A stretch of 20,341 nucleotides of DNA, taken from the NCBI GenBank assembly GCA_023388335.1, contig JAEWGL010000110.1, positions 1 to 20,341 of the forward strand. The letters run 5' to 3'. The translations under genes were made by a program, and so were the position numbers. Under the pieces are notes generated by a model that saw only the letters and a program-made list of their open reading frames with translations, was not told the DNA's origin and did not search any database. This DNA comes from Pseudomonadota bacterium. Its GTDB lineage: Bacteria; Pseudomonadota; Gammaproteobacteria; Pseudomonadales; Pseudomonadaceae. Shown piece after piece: positions 1 through 7,814 of the stretch; position 1 is the stretch's first letter, and each line of letters begins with the position of its first letter.

Positions 1-203
1 GCTTATTTCGCAGACAGCACACTAGGTCCGCCCGGCGCGGCTTGCACCAAGGTGTCCAATGATCAGACGCCAAGAGCCCGACCAGAAAGACAACGCTCGA
101 CGACACGCCCCCGGATAAAGCAAGGTCGTACCCTCGGGGCGCACTGAACCTTCCGTCCCCCCCACGACTCGAAATAGCCACATACACCCACAGGGAGAGA
201 CCC

Positions 204-518
204 ATGGCCAGCCAAACAGCAAAGAATGCTCAAGAGATATTGATGACCGACTTTCAGGCCCTGGTCCGCGACACCGAGAAGCTGCTCGCCGACACGGCGA
301 ACCTTGCGGGCGACCAGGCCGACGAATTGCGCGGACAGATCCATGACAGCCTGCTGCGTGCGCGCGAGACCTTGCAGCTGACCCAGGAAACGGTCCGCGA
401 GCGTAGTCAGGCCGCGCTGGGCAACGCCGAACAGTACGTACAGGAAAACCCTTGGCAGGCCGTGGGCATTGCCGCTGGCGTAGGTCTGCTGATCGGTCTG
501 CTGGCCAACCGGCGCTGA
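204..518 (+). CDS. DUF883 / ElaB-YqjD family membrane-anchored protein
   Basis: A 104-residue protein of the ElaB/YqjD/YgaM (DUF883) family. Members are small inner-membrane proteins; in E. coli they are stress and stationary-phase induced and reported to bind ribosomes through the N-terminal part. Seen here: a charged, helix-rich N-terminal region (about residues 10-75, probably coiled coil), the typical ENPWQAVGIAAGVGLLIGLL tail, which forms one C-terminal transmembrane helix (about 82-101), and a final NRR. The start is supported by an AGGGAGAG Shine-Dalgarno sequence just upstream of ATG. It is first in a tight cluster with the YqjE-like gene (9-nt gap) and a third small gene, matching the yqjD-yqjE-yqjK order of enterobacteria. 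No convincing promoter was identified in bases 1-203. The family call is secure; ribosome binding is known only from relatives. Confidence 0.9.
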   Translation: MASQTAKNAQEILMTDFQALVRDTEKLLADTANLAGDQADELRGQIHDSLLRARETLQLTQETVRERSQAALGNAEQYVQENPWQAVGIAAGVGLLIGLLANRR

Positions 519-527
519 GGAACAGAG

Positions 528-908
528 ATGAACAACGACGCCCTTGGCGTTGGCAGCTCGAGCACCGGCAAGCGTCTTGGCGCTGCCGTCCTCGGCCTGC
601 TGCACAGCCATATCGAATTGCTCGGCATCGAGCTACAGGAGCAGAAGGCCCGGACCTTGAGCCTGCTGCTGTTTGCAGGCCTAGCGCTGGTGTTCGCCCT
701 GCTGCTGCTTACAGCGCTTTCAGGATTGCTCCTGGTGCTACTCTGGGACAGTTACCGCCTGGCTGGGATCATCGGTCTGTGCGTGTTTTATGGGCTGGCC
801 GCGGTGTATTGCGGGCTGCGCCTCAAAGCGGCGGTATTCGACGAGTCCTCGCCGTTCAACGCCACCCTCGAAGAACTCGCCAAGGATCGGGAGCGCCTGT
901 TGCCATGA
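528..908 (+). CDS. YqjE-like phage holin family (superfamily III) membrane protein
   Basis: A 126-residue protein of the YqjE / putative Actinobacterial holin-X type family. Function is unknown. The name reflects topology similarity to holins and is not evidence of lysis activity. Seen: an amphipathic N-terminal part with HIELLGIELQEQK, then two hydrophobic segments (about residues 44-72 and 77-97), giving a helical hairpin in the inner membrane, and a charged C-terminal tail ending ELAKDRERLLP. ATG follows an AGGAAC-type ribosome site 9 nt after the DUF883 gene stop. Its stop codon overlaps the next start (ATGA), so the three genes are very probably one translationally coupled operon. Confidence 0.85.
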   Translation: MNNDALGVGSSSTGKRLGAAVLGLLHSHIELLGIELQEQKARTLSLLLFAGLALVFALLLLTALSGLLLVLLWDSYRLAGIIGLCVFYGLAAVYCGLRLKAAVFDESSPFNATLEELAKDRERLLP

Positions 909-1237
909 GCCTGCCTGAGCTACCTAATACCACCAACCGCCGCGAGATGCGCAAGACCCTCATCCGCCTGCGCCTGGAGATGCACCGCCAGGAGATTCGC
1001 CACGAATCGTCGCAGATGCTCGGTCCGATCAACCGATTGCGCGGCATGGGCAATTCGCTGCACGAGGGCATGGGCGTCAAGCATGCGCCGCTCTGGGGCA
1101 TCGGCGCGGTGGTCGCCCTAGGCTTTCTGACCGGCAAAGGCGTACGCAGCGGCAACCTTCCCCGCCTGCTGCGCCTGGGCAGTAGCCTGGTACCGCTGCT
1201 GCGCCTGTTCACGCAAGGTGGCAATCGCCCGCACTGA
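905..1237 (+). CDS. Small conserved hypothetical protein at the YqjK position
   Basis: A 110-residue protein whose ATG overlaps the stop of the preceding YqjE-like gene (ATGA), which fixes the start. The reading frame is open much further upstream, but that extension overlaps the two preceding genes and is a shadow. The N-terminal half is basic and helical (RREMRKTLIRLRLEMHRQEI). A short hydrophobic segment (about residues 63-80, HAPLWGIGAVVALGFLTGKG) may be a membrane helix, and the C-terminal part is basic and leucine-rich. Its position after DUF883 and YqjE-like genes matches yqjK of enterobacteria and the third gene of the corresponding P. aeruginosa cluster. I do not recognise a domain and assign no function beyond likely membrane association. 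Confidence 0.8.
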   Translation: MSLPELPNTTNRREMRKTLIRLRLEMHRQEIRHESSQMLGPINRLRGMGNSLHEGMGVKHAPLWGIGAVVALGFLTGKGVRSGNLPRLLRLGSSLVPLLRLFTQGGNRPH

Positions 1238-1243
1238 AATGTC

Positions 1244-1276
1244 CGGCAGCACCCGCCGCTTGCGCGGGCGCTGCCG
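1244..1276. terminator. Strong GC-rich stem-loop between the small-gene operon and dgt
   Basis: CGGCAGC (1244-1250) pairs with GCTGCCG (1270-1276), and the interior CCCGC and GCGGG also pair, giving a long GC-rich hairpin 6 nt after the stop of the preceding gene. No T-run follows, so it may be a weak or Rho-assisted terminator or an mRNA 3'-end protector rather than a classical intrinsic terminator. The dgt start lies only 43 nt further on. Confidence 0.45.
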
Positions 1277-1319
1277 AAACGGGAAGCTATGGCGACTCAC
1301 CTGATGGGAGATCGAGCCT

Positions 1320-2651
1320 TTGGATTGGCACACCCTGCTTACCCGCGAACGTTTGGGCAAAGCCCTCTACAGTCCTGAAGAACTGGGGCGCAGCCCCTTT
1401 CACAAGGACCATGATCGCATCATCTTCTCTGGCGCTTTCCGCCGCCTTGGGCGCAAGACCCAGGTCCATCCGGTATCGAGCAACGATCACATCCACACCC
1501 GCCTGACCCATTCGCTGGAGGTCAGCTGCGTTGGCCGCTCGCTGGGCATGCGCGTAGGCGAGACGCTGCGTGACAGCCTGCCAAAATGGTGCGAACCCAG
1601 TGACCTGGGCATGGTGGTGCAATCTGCCTGCCTGGCCCACGATATCGGCAATCCGCCGTTCGGCCACTCCGGCGAGGATGCGATCCGCCATTGGTTCCAG
1701 CAGGCCGCGGGCCGCGGTTGGCTGGATGGCATGAACGAGGACGAGCGCGCCGATTTTCTCAACTTCGAAGGTAATGCCCAGGGCTTTCGCGTCCTGACCC
1801 AGCTGGAGTACCACCAGTTCGACGGCGGCACCCGCCTGACCTATGCCACCCTGGGCACCTACCTCAAGTATCCGTGGAGCGCCCGGCATGCCGACGCCCT
1901 GGGGTACAAGAAGCACAAGTTCGGTTGCTACCAGAGCGAACTGCCACTGCTCGAGCAGATCGCCGGCAAGCTTGGCCTGCCACAACTGGAAGACCAACGC
2001 TGGGCGCGCCATCCGCTGGTGTACCTGATGGAGGCGGCGGACGACATCTGCTACGCCCTGATCGATCTGGAAGACGGCCTGGAGATGGAGCTGCTGCACT
2101 ACGCCGAGGTCGAATCGCTGCTGCTCAGCCTGGTAGGCGATGACCTGCCGGACACCTACCGCCAGCTCGGGCCGGACGATTCGCGCCGGCGCAAGTTGGC
2201 GATCCTGCGCGGCAAGGCCATCGAGCACCTGACCAACGCCGCCGCCCGCGCCTTCGTCGAACAGCAGGACGCGCTGCTCTCGGGGCAGTTGGCCGGTGAC
2301 CTGGTCGAGCACATGCACGGCCCGGCCAAGCGCTGCGTGCTGCAAGCCAAGGATATGGCGCGCAAGAAGATCTTCCAGGACAAGCGCAAGACGCTGCATG
2401 AAATCGGTGCCTACACCACCCTGGAAATCCTCCTCAACGCCTTCTGCGGCGCAGCCCTGGAGCAGCATGGCGGGCGCACGCCGTCGTTCAAGAGCCGGCG
2501 CATCCTCGACCTGCTTGGCAACAACGCTCCCGACCCGAACAGTTCGCTGCACAGCGCGTTCCTGCGAATGATCGACTTCATCGCCGGCATGACCGACAGC
2601 TATGCCACCGAAATGGCCCGGGAAATGACCGGCCGCTCCAGCCCAGTGTAA
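1320..2651 (+). CDS. dgt: Deoxyguanosinetriphosphate triphosphohydrolase-like protein (HD domain)
   Basis: A 443-residue HD-superfamily enzyme that hydrolyses dNTPs to the deoxynucleoside and tripolyphosphate in the cytoplasm, helping to control dNTP pools. Metal-site residues are visible: His64 in RLTHSLEVS, the His107-Asp108 pair in AHDIGNPPFGHSGEDA, and a later Asp in EAADDICYALIDLEDGLE. At 443 residues it fits the shorter dGTPase-like class rather than the roughly 500-residue E. coli Dgt type, so substrate range may be broader than dGTP. The start is TTG at 1320: the nearby ATGs at 1289 and 1304 are out of frame, and the N-terminus MDWHTLLTRERLGK is typical of Pseudomonas homologues. A GGGAG lies upstream. 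It is followed by a 300-nt intergenic region, so it is probably the end of its unit. Confidence 0.92.
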   Translation: MDWHTLLTRERLGKALYSPEELGRSPFHKDHDRIIFSGAFRRLGRKTQVHPVSSNDHIHTRLTHSLEVSCVGRSLGMRVGETLRDSLPKWCEPSDLGMVVQSACLAHDIGNPPFGHSGEDAIRHWFQQAAGRGWLDGMNEDERADFLNFEGNAQGFRVLTQLEYHQFDGGTRLTYATLGTYLKYPWSARHADALGYKKHKFGCYQSELPLLEQIAGKLGLPQLEDQRWARHPLVYLMEAADDICYALIDLEDGLEMELLHYAEVESLLLSLVGDDLPDTYRQLGPDDSRRRKLAILRGKAIEHLTNAAARAFVEQQDALLSGQLAGDLVEHMHGPAKRCVLQAKDMARKKIFQDKRKTLHEIGAYTTLEILLNAFCGAALEQHGGRTPSFKSRRILDLLGNNAPDPNSSLHSAFLRMIDFIAGMTDSYATEMAREMTGRSSPV

Positions 2652-2951
2652 GACCAAAGCCTTCCACGGCGTCGCAAGGTGCATGCCGTGGCAGCCCCTG
2701 GGGGCCAAATGATGTCGAGAATTCCTACAACGCCTGCACTTGGACAAACAATACTGTAAACATTGCAAACAACAGGTTACCTAACGGCGGTTGACAAAGT
2801 TCCACTATAGGAATTTTCGTAATACTAAGGCTTTTATCGTGTAAGCCTTTTCTTATATACAACTTACCACCCCCCTCGCTCGTGTCCGCCGACTTTCAAC
2901 TGAGCTAAGGTGCGGCTCTGTTTCTGACATCTGCCGCATGGAAAGTTGATT
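2652..2951. other. Intergenic region between dgt and the response regulator, comparatively AT-rich
   Basis: Three hundred bases without a gene. Just after dgt, CCACGGC (2664-2670) pairs with GCCGTGG (2685-2691), a possible dgt 3' hairpin. From about 2740 the sequence is much more AT-rich than the genes around it, as expected for a promoter region. Possible promoter parts are a TTGACA at 2791-2796 and a TATATA at 2854-2859, but no pair has good spacing. A second hairpin (2827-2849) is listed separately. TGCGGC and GCCGCA flank the 30 nt ahead of the ribosome site. The promoter is not assigned. Confidence 0.5.
2827..2851 (+). terminator. Terminator-like or attenuator-like hairpin upstream of the response regulator gene
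   Basis: AAGGCTT (2827-2833) and AAGCCTT (2843-2849) form a perfect 7-bp stem with a 9-nt loop, followed by TTTTCTT. This looks like a modest intrinsic terminator. It is 175 nt after the dgt stop and about 100 nt before the next ATG, so it could end dgt transcripts or attenuate the regulator's own transcript. Confidence 0.35.
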
Positions 2952-3575
2952 ATGCATTCCGTATTTATTGTCGACGACCACCCGGTCATTCGCCTGGCTG
3001 TTCGCATGTTGCTGGAAAACCAGAGCTACAAGGTCATTGGAGAGTCGGATAACGGCGTCGATGCCATGCAGATGATTCGCGAGGCCAAACCGGACCTGGT
3101 GATCCTGGACATCAGTATCCCCAAGCTAGACGGACTGGAAGTGCTCTCGCGCTTCCAGTCCATGGCCATGCCGATGAAAGTGCTGGTGCTCACCGCCCAG
3201 TCGCCAGCCCTGTTCGCCATTCGCTGCATGCACTCCGGGGCTGCTGGCTACGTGTGTAAACAAGAAGACCTGAGTGAACTGCTCAGCGCGATAAAGGCTG
3301 TGCTTTCCGGTTACAACTATTTCCCAAGCCAGGCCATCAATCCCGCGCAGGATGAACACCACAGCCATGACCTGGAATTATTTCGAAAAGTCAACGACCG
3401 TGAACTCATGGTATTGCAACTTTTTGCCCAGGGACGTAGCAACAAGGAGATTGCCAAGGGCATGTTTCTCAGTAACAAGACAGTGAGCACCTACAAAAAA
3501 CGCCTGATGCAAAAGTTGCAGGCCGAGTCGCTGGTCGAGCTGATCGACATGGCCAAACGTAACGCACTGGTGTGA
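2952..3575 (+). CDS. LuxR/NarL-family response regulator (BvgA/EvgA type; position of RocA2)
   Basis: A 207-residue cytoplasmic DNA-binding response regulator. The receiver domain spans about residues 3-117, with acidic pocket Asp8-Asp9, phospho-acceptor Asp53 in VILDISIP, the switch Thr in VLVLTAQ and the Lys in YVCKQ. A LuxR-type helix-turn-helix covers about 143-205 (NDRELMVLQLFAQGRSNKEI, then KTVSTYKKRLMQKL). A TTG 6 nt upstream is also in frame, but ATG at 2952 is preferred because GGAAAG lies 6 nt before it. The stop overlaps the start of the hybrid kinase (GTGA), so the two are cotranscribed and coupled. In P. aeruginosa the corresponding place between dgt and the yggL-type gene is held, to my recollection, by rocA2-rocS2. 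The target genes cannot be read from this window. Confidence 0.9.
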   Translation: MHSVFIVDDHPVIRLAVRMLLENQSYKVIGESDNGVDAMQMIREAKPDLVILDISIPKLDGLEVLSRFQSMAMPMKVLVLTAQSPALFAIRCMHSGAAGYVCKQEDLSELLSAIKAVLSGYNYFPSQAINPAQDEHHSHDLELFRKVNDRELMVLQLFAQGRSNKEIAKGMFLSNKTVSTYKKRLMQKLQAESLVELIDMAKRNALV

Positions 3576-6500
3576 GTGCGGCCATGCCCCGGTGCATCAT
3601 TGGCTGGTGTCTACTCTGCCTGTGGCTGATCGCACTGGGTCTGCCAACTGCGCGCGCCAGCGAAACGGCCCCGTATACCTTGCTCGGCCGCTCGACAGTC
3701 GAGCCGGCCCGGCTGTCCCTGACGCCCTTGCAGCGCCGCTGGCTCAGAGACCGGCAGGTGCTGGTATTGGGCACTTCGGCACCGGATTACCCACCCTTCG
3801 ATATCACTGCGGGCGGCCGCGATTATCAAGGCCTGACCGCAGACTACGCGAGCCTGATTGGTGCAGCACTGAACCTGCCGATCAAGGTGCAGCGCTTCGC
3901 CTCGCGCCAGGAGGCGGTGGATGCCCTGATGCAGGGGCAAATCGACCTGCTCGGCAGCGCCAACGGCTTCGAAGCCGCGAATCAGCAAGTCATCCTGTCG
4001 CGACCTTACGCCGTCGACCAACCGGTGCTGGTGACCCGCGAGGACGAGAAACGTCCGCTGGACACGGGACTGGAGGGCATGCGCTTGAGTATGTTGTACC
4101 ACTACCTGCCAATGGACGAGGTGCGCGCCGCTTACCCGAAGGCTACGCTATTGTCCTACCCGTCCTACCAGAATGCCCTTAACGCCGTGGCGTTCGATCA
4201 GGCCGACGTGTTTATCGGCGATACCATCTCCACCCATTACCTGATCAACCAGGGGCATCTCCCCAACATCAAGATGGCCAACTTCGGCAAGCACGAGCCG
4301 GTGGGGTTCAGCTTCGCGCTGCACCGTGACAATCAGATCCTGCTGGAGATGGTCAATACGACCCTGGCCAGCCTGTCCAGCGCTACGCGCGAGGATATTT
4401 TCAATCGCTGGAGCGCCGGTGGCAGCCTGCTCACCGACCGCAAGCTGCAACTCTCGCCACGCGAGGAGCGCTGGCTGCAGGAACACCCGGTGATGCGGGT
4501 GGTGGTCAACGAGACCGCGGCACCCCTGACATTTTTCGACAACCACGGCAACTTTCGCGGCATCAGCGCCGACTTGCTGGAGCTGATTCGCCTGCGCACC
4601 GGGCTGCGCTTCGAAGTCCAGTCCGCCACGGGCATCAGCGACATGATCAGCCAGGTGCAGCAGGGGCGCGCCGACGTCATCGCGGCCATTTCGTCCGGCG
4701 AAGAGCGCAGCGCCCTGCTCAACATCAGTCGCCCCTACCTGGAAAACTCCTACGTCCTGGTGACGCGCAGCGGTGCTGACCAGCCAGCCTCGCTGGAGCA
4801 CCTGAACGGCCGGCGCGTGGCGGTGACCCGCGACAGCGCCATGACCGAGCTGCTGTCCTCGCGCTTCCCGCACCTGCAGCAGTCGGTGACCGAAAGCGCC
4901 TTTCACTCCACCACCTTGCTCAACACCGGCCAGGTCGATGCCGCGGTCATGGCTTTGATCAATGCCAACTTCGTCGTGGCCTCCAACCCCAGCTTGGTGA
5001 TCCGCAGCAGTGTCGGCGCCGAGCCCGCGACCTTCTCCATGGCCACTTCGCATCAAGCGCTGGAATTGGCATCGATCCTCGACAAGGCCTTGCTCAGCAT
5101 CTCCCCTGAAGAACTCGGCGTGATCAACAGCCGCTGGCGCGGCTACAGCACTCACGACGATGCCTACTGGCAGACCTACCAGCAACTGATCCTGCAGGTG
5201 GTGATCGGTACCAGCCTGATGCTGCTGCTCTCGCTTGGCTGGAATGCGCGGCTGAGGCGCCAGATCAAGCAGCGCCAGGCCGCCGAACGGGCGTTGAACG
5301 ACCAACTGGAGTTCATGGGTGCCCTGCTCAATGGCACCCCCCACCCGATGTACGTGCGCGATCGCGACGGTTGCCTGCAAAGTTGTAACGACAGCTACCT
5401 GGAGGCCGTGGACGCCCAGCGCGGCGAGATCATCGGCAAGCGTCTGCAGGAAAGCCTGTTCAGCCACAGCGAACACACCCGGCAGATTCAGGCCGATTAC
5501 CAGACGGTCATGGCCCAGGGCAAACCTTTGATCCTCGATCGCCCGTTGCGCCTCAAGGACCGCGAGCTGACCATCTATCACTGGATCCTGCCCTATCGCA
5601 ACTCGCTGGGGGAAATGCAAGGCATCATCGGCGGCTGGATCGACATTAGCGAGCGGCGCAAGCTGGTGCAGGACCTGAGTTTGGCCAAGCAACAGGCCGA
5701 CGATGCCAACCGGGCCAAAAGCACCTTCCTGGCGACCATCAGCCACGAGATCCGCACTCCCATGAATGCCATCATCGGCATGCTCGAATTGGCCCTCAAG
5801 CGCGCCGAGCAGGGCTTGGCGGACCGAGCGGCAATCGAGGTCGCCTACCTCTCGGCACGGGACCTGCTGGGCCTGATCGGCGACATCCTGGACATCGCGC
5901 GCATCGAGTCGGGCCACCTGACCCTGTGTCCCGAACCGGTCGCCCTGGCCGAACTGGTCGAATCGGTCGGCCGGGTCTTCGATGGCCTGGCCCGGCAGAA
6001 GGGTTTGGTGCTGGAGATAATCATCGAACCTGCGTCGCATTGCCTGGTCATGCTCGACCCGCTGCGCTTCAAGCAGGTGCTGTCCAACCTGGTCAGCAAT
6101 GCCATCAAGTTCACCGAGCAAGGTTACGTGCGCATTCATCTGGACGTGCGCCAGCAGGACGGCACGGATGGTCCCCTCCTGGACCTTGAGGTCTGCGACA
6201 GCGGTATTGGCATCGATCCACAGGACCAGCAATACCTGTTCAGCCCCTTCGCCCAAGTCAATCCCAACAGCGAAGCCGCCCGCAGCGGGACCGGCCTGGG
6301 ACTGGTCATCAGCCGTAACCTGTGCGAGATGATGGGGGGCCAACTGACCCTGGACAGCCTGCAGAGTGTCGGTACCCGGGTCCGCCTGCTGATGCCCTTG
6401 TACTGCCTTGACCCCTCCGAGTCCTGCTCGGCGCCCACACCGACATTCCAGACACCGGACCTCCGGCTCAGGGTACTGGTGATCGACGACCACCCGGCCA

Positions 6501-7225
6501 ATCTGCTGCTGATGGCCCAGCAGCTGAAATACCTAGGCCTGCACCACGAGAGCGCCAGCAATGGTCGCGAGGGCTTGCTGGTCTGGCAGCGGGGCCGTTT
6601 CGACGTGTTGATCATCGATTGCAACATGCCGCAGATGAACGGCTATCAGCTGGCTGCCGCCGTGCGCGCCGAGGAGCGCCAGCTGGGGCGGCGACGCTGC
6701 ACTTTGCTGGGCTACACCGCCAATGCGCAGCCGGAGGTGCGCGAACGCTGCCTGGCTGCCGGCATGGATGACTGCCTGCTCAAGCCGATCAGCCTACACG
6801 CGCTCGGCGAACGTCTGGCTGCGGTATTTCCTGCTGGGTTCGTCGCGCCCGCCCCGGCGCCCTGCTTTGACCTGCGGGGGCTGGCGGCCATCGTTGGAGA
6901 CAGTCGCACGGAGCGCGACCGATTGCTCGAGGCAGTGCGCCAGAGTTTGCGGGAAGATTTGCAAGCCTTGCTGAACATCGACCCGGAAACCGCCAGGCAG
7001 GCGCTGGAAGATCACGCGCACAAGATTCTCAGCGCCGCACGGATGCTCGAAGCCCGGACATTGCAACAGGCCTGCAATGGGCTTGAAACGGCATGTGCGC
7101 AAGGTTTGCCGACGGCACTGCTCAGACAGCGGCGGCAACGGCTGGCACGGCAGATACGCCGTGTGGAGAACGCGCTGACCCGGGAGCTGGCGAGTGAGCC
7201 AACCTCAGGCCAGTGCGAGGGGTGA
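3572..7225 (+). CDS. BvgS/EvgS-type unorthodox hybrid sensor histidine kinase (position of RocS2)
   Basis: A 1217-residue membrane sensor. Order of parts: signal peptide (hydrophobic WCLLCLWLIALGLPTARA), two periplasmic solute-binding (SBP_bac_3) domains (about 50-275 and 297-520), one transmembrane helix (about 538-558), a PAS domain (about 579-696), HisKA with phospho-His725 in ISHEIRTPMNAIIGM, HATPase with N box (SNLVSNAIKF) and G boxes (DSGIGI, GTGLGLVISR), a receiver domain with Asp1016 in IIDCNMPQMNG, and a C-terminal HPt domain with likely His1150. Ligand binding in the periplasm would drive a His-Asp-His-Asp relay to the upstream-encoded regulator. GTG at 3572 overlaps the regulator stop; an in-frame ATG at 3584 gives a more classical signal peptide and is an equally good start. 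The HPt motif reads HKILSAARML rather than the usual HxLKG, which is unusual. The ligand is unknown. Confidence 0.9.
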   Translation: MSAAMPRCIIGWCLLCLWLIALGLPTARASETAPYTLLGRSTVEPARLSLTPLQRRWLRDRQVLVLGTSAPDYPPFDITAGGRDYQGLTADYASLIGAALNLPIKVQRFASRQEAVDALMQGQIDLLGSANGFEAANQQVILSRPYAVDQPVLVTREDEKRPLDTGLEGMRLSMLYHYLPMDEVRAAYPKATLLSYPSYQNALNAVAFDQADVFIGDTISTHYLINQGHLPNIKMANFGKHEPVGFSFALHRDNQILLEMVNTTLASLSSATREDIFNRWSAGGSLLTDRKLQLSPREERWLQEHPVMRVVVNETAAPLTFFDNHGNFRGISADLLELIRLRTGLRFEVQSATGISDMISQVQQGRADVIAAISSGEERSALLNISRPYLENSYVLVTRSGADQPASLEHLNGRRVAVTRDSAMTELLSSRFPHLQQSVTESAFHSTTLLNTGQVDAAVMALINANFVVASNPSLVIRSSVGAEPATFSMATSHQALELASILDKALLSISPEELGVINSRWRGYSTHDDAYWQTYQQLILQVVIGTSLMLLLSLGWNARLRRQIKQRQAAERALNDQLEFMGALLNGTPHPMYVRDRDGCLQSCNDSYLEAVDAQRGEIIGKRLQESLFSHSEHTRQIQADYQTVMAQGKPLILDRPLRLKDRELTIYHWILPYRNSLGEMQGIIGGWIDISERRKLVQDLSLAKQQADDANRAKSTFLATISHEIRTPMNAIIGMLELALKRAEQGLADRAAIEVAYLSARDLLGLIGDILDIARIESGHLTLCPEPVALAELVESVGRVFDGLARQKGLVLEIIIEPASHCLVMLDPLRFKQVLSNLVSNAIKFTEQGYVRIHLDVRQQDGTDGPLLDLEVCDSGIGIDPQDQQYLFSPFAQVNPNSEAARSGTGLGLVISRNLCEMMGGQLTLDSLQSVGTRVRLLMPLYCLDPSESCSAPTPTFQTPDLRLRVLVIDDHPANLLLMAQQLKYLGLHHESASNGREGLLVWQRGRFDVLIIDCNMPQMNGYQLAAAVRAEERQLGRRRCTLLGYTANAQPEVRERCLAAGMDDCLLKPISLHALGERLAAVFPAGFVAPAPAPCFDLRGLAAIVGDSRTERDRLLEAVRQSLREDLQALLNIDPETARQALEDHAHKILSAARMLEARTLQQACNGLETACAQGLPTALLRQRRQRLARQIRRVENALTRELASEPTSGQCEG

Positions 7226-7250
7226 AGCGGCGCGCCGGGCGCGGCCGCTT
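7225..7250. terminator. GC-rich hairpin between convergent kinase and yggL-type genes
   Basis: AAGCGGC followed by GCGC pairs with GCGC and GCCGCTT across a 3-nt loop, with one bulged G. It fills the 33-nt gap between two convergent genes and begins on the last base of the kinase stop codon. It has no clear T-run on either strand, so it is only a possible bidirectional terminator. Confidence 0.4.
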
Positions 7251-7258
7251 CTATCGGA

Positions 7259-7603
7259 TCAGGAAGCCGAGTTGATCGGCTTTTCCGGATACCAGGCATC
7301 CAGCAGCGGGCTGACTTCGACCTTGGTCAGTTCGCTGCGGCCCTTGAGCCAGGCTTCGACGGTCGCGCGCTGTTCTTCGCTGACCGAGCCACGGTTGGCC
7401 AGGCAGACCAGACCGAAGTCGTCGCCACCTACATAGTCCAGGCCGTTGGCGTCCATGGCTTCTTCGAGGAAAGCATCGAGGAAAGCATCAATGGCTTCGT
7501 CGGACAGATCTTCCTTGAAACCCAGGTTCAGTTCGAAACCCAGCTCCTGGAATTCATCCACGCACAGCTTCTTGCGCAGACGACGGGAACGGTTGGTAGC
7601 CAT
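7259..7603 (-). CDS. YggL family (DUF469) 50S ribosome-binding protein
   Basis: A 114-residue acidic cytoplasmic protein of the YggL/DUF469 family, whose E. coli member has been found bound to the 50S subunit. Seen: the basic start MATNRSRRLRKKLCVDEF, the conserved QELGFELN segment, an acidic helix (DAFLDAFLEEAMDANGL), and the GGDDFGLV and LLDAWYPE motifs. The frame extends 11 codons further upstream, but the ATG at 7603 is chosen because AGAGGA precedes it by 7 nt and homologues begin at this point. It converges on the hybrid kinase and is divergent from dacB. The 211 nt between its start and dacB must hold two promoters, neither of which I could place with confidence. Confidence 0.88.
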   Translation of the reverse strand: MATNRSRRLRKKLCVDEFQELGFELNLGFKEDLSDEAIDAFLDAFLEEAMDANGLDYVGGDDFGLVCLANRGSVSEEQRATVEAWLKGRSELTKVEVSPLLDAWYPEKPINSAS

Positions 7604-7814
7604 GAAACAATCCTCTTGAGTATTAACGCGCGGCACTTTACCAGTTTCGTCGAACGACTGCCGGATTAATGCAACGGACCCTGCCGGCTTTTCCGTCGAA
7701 CGTGACGCATCGTTGGCACGCTTGGGGCATAATGCGCGCTATATTTTTCTTCAGGGGGCCACCATCTTGTACAGCCCCGTTTTTTCACCCCTCGTGCGAA
7801 GGGTTCCAGTACTC

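Noticed and set aside
22..222. Minus-strand 66-codon frame at the left edge
   Set aside because: No ribosome site, no recognisable sequence, and it overlaps the start and ribosome site of the DUF883 gene.
452..904. Upstream extension of the third small gene
   Set aside because: It overlaps the DUF883 and YqjE-like genes in another frame; the ATGA overlap at 905 gives the natural start.
528..908. Holin-family label read as a sign of prophage or a lysis cassette
   Set aside because: There is no endolysin, spanin or phage gene nearby, and the DUF883-YqjE-YqjK order is a housekeeping arrangement.
1287..2768. Minus-strand open frame of 493 codons opposite dgt
   Set aside because: Antisense shadow; dgt has an intact HD motif and family-length product.
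2791..2826. TTGACA (2791-2796) paired with TAATAC (2820-2825) as a sigma-70 promoter
   Set aside because: The spacer would be 23 nt, too long for a normal promoter, and the hairpin at 2827 would lie at the very start of the transcript.
4148..6493. Minus-strand open frame of 781 codons opposite the hybrid kinase
   Set aside because: Antisense shadow of a gene with clear HisKA, HATPase and receiver motifs; the composition is typical of reversed high-GC coding sequence.
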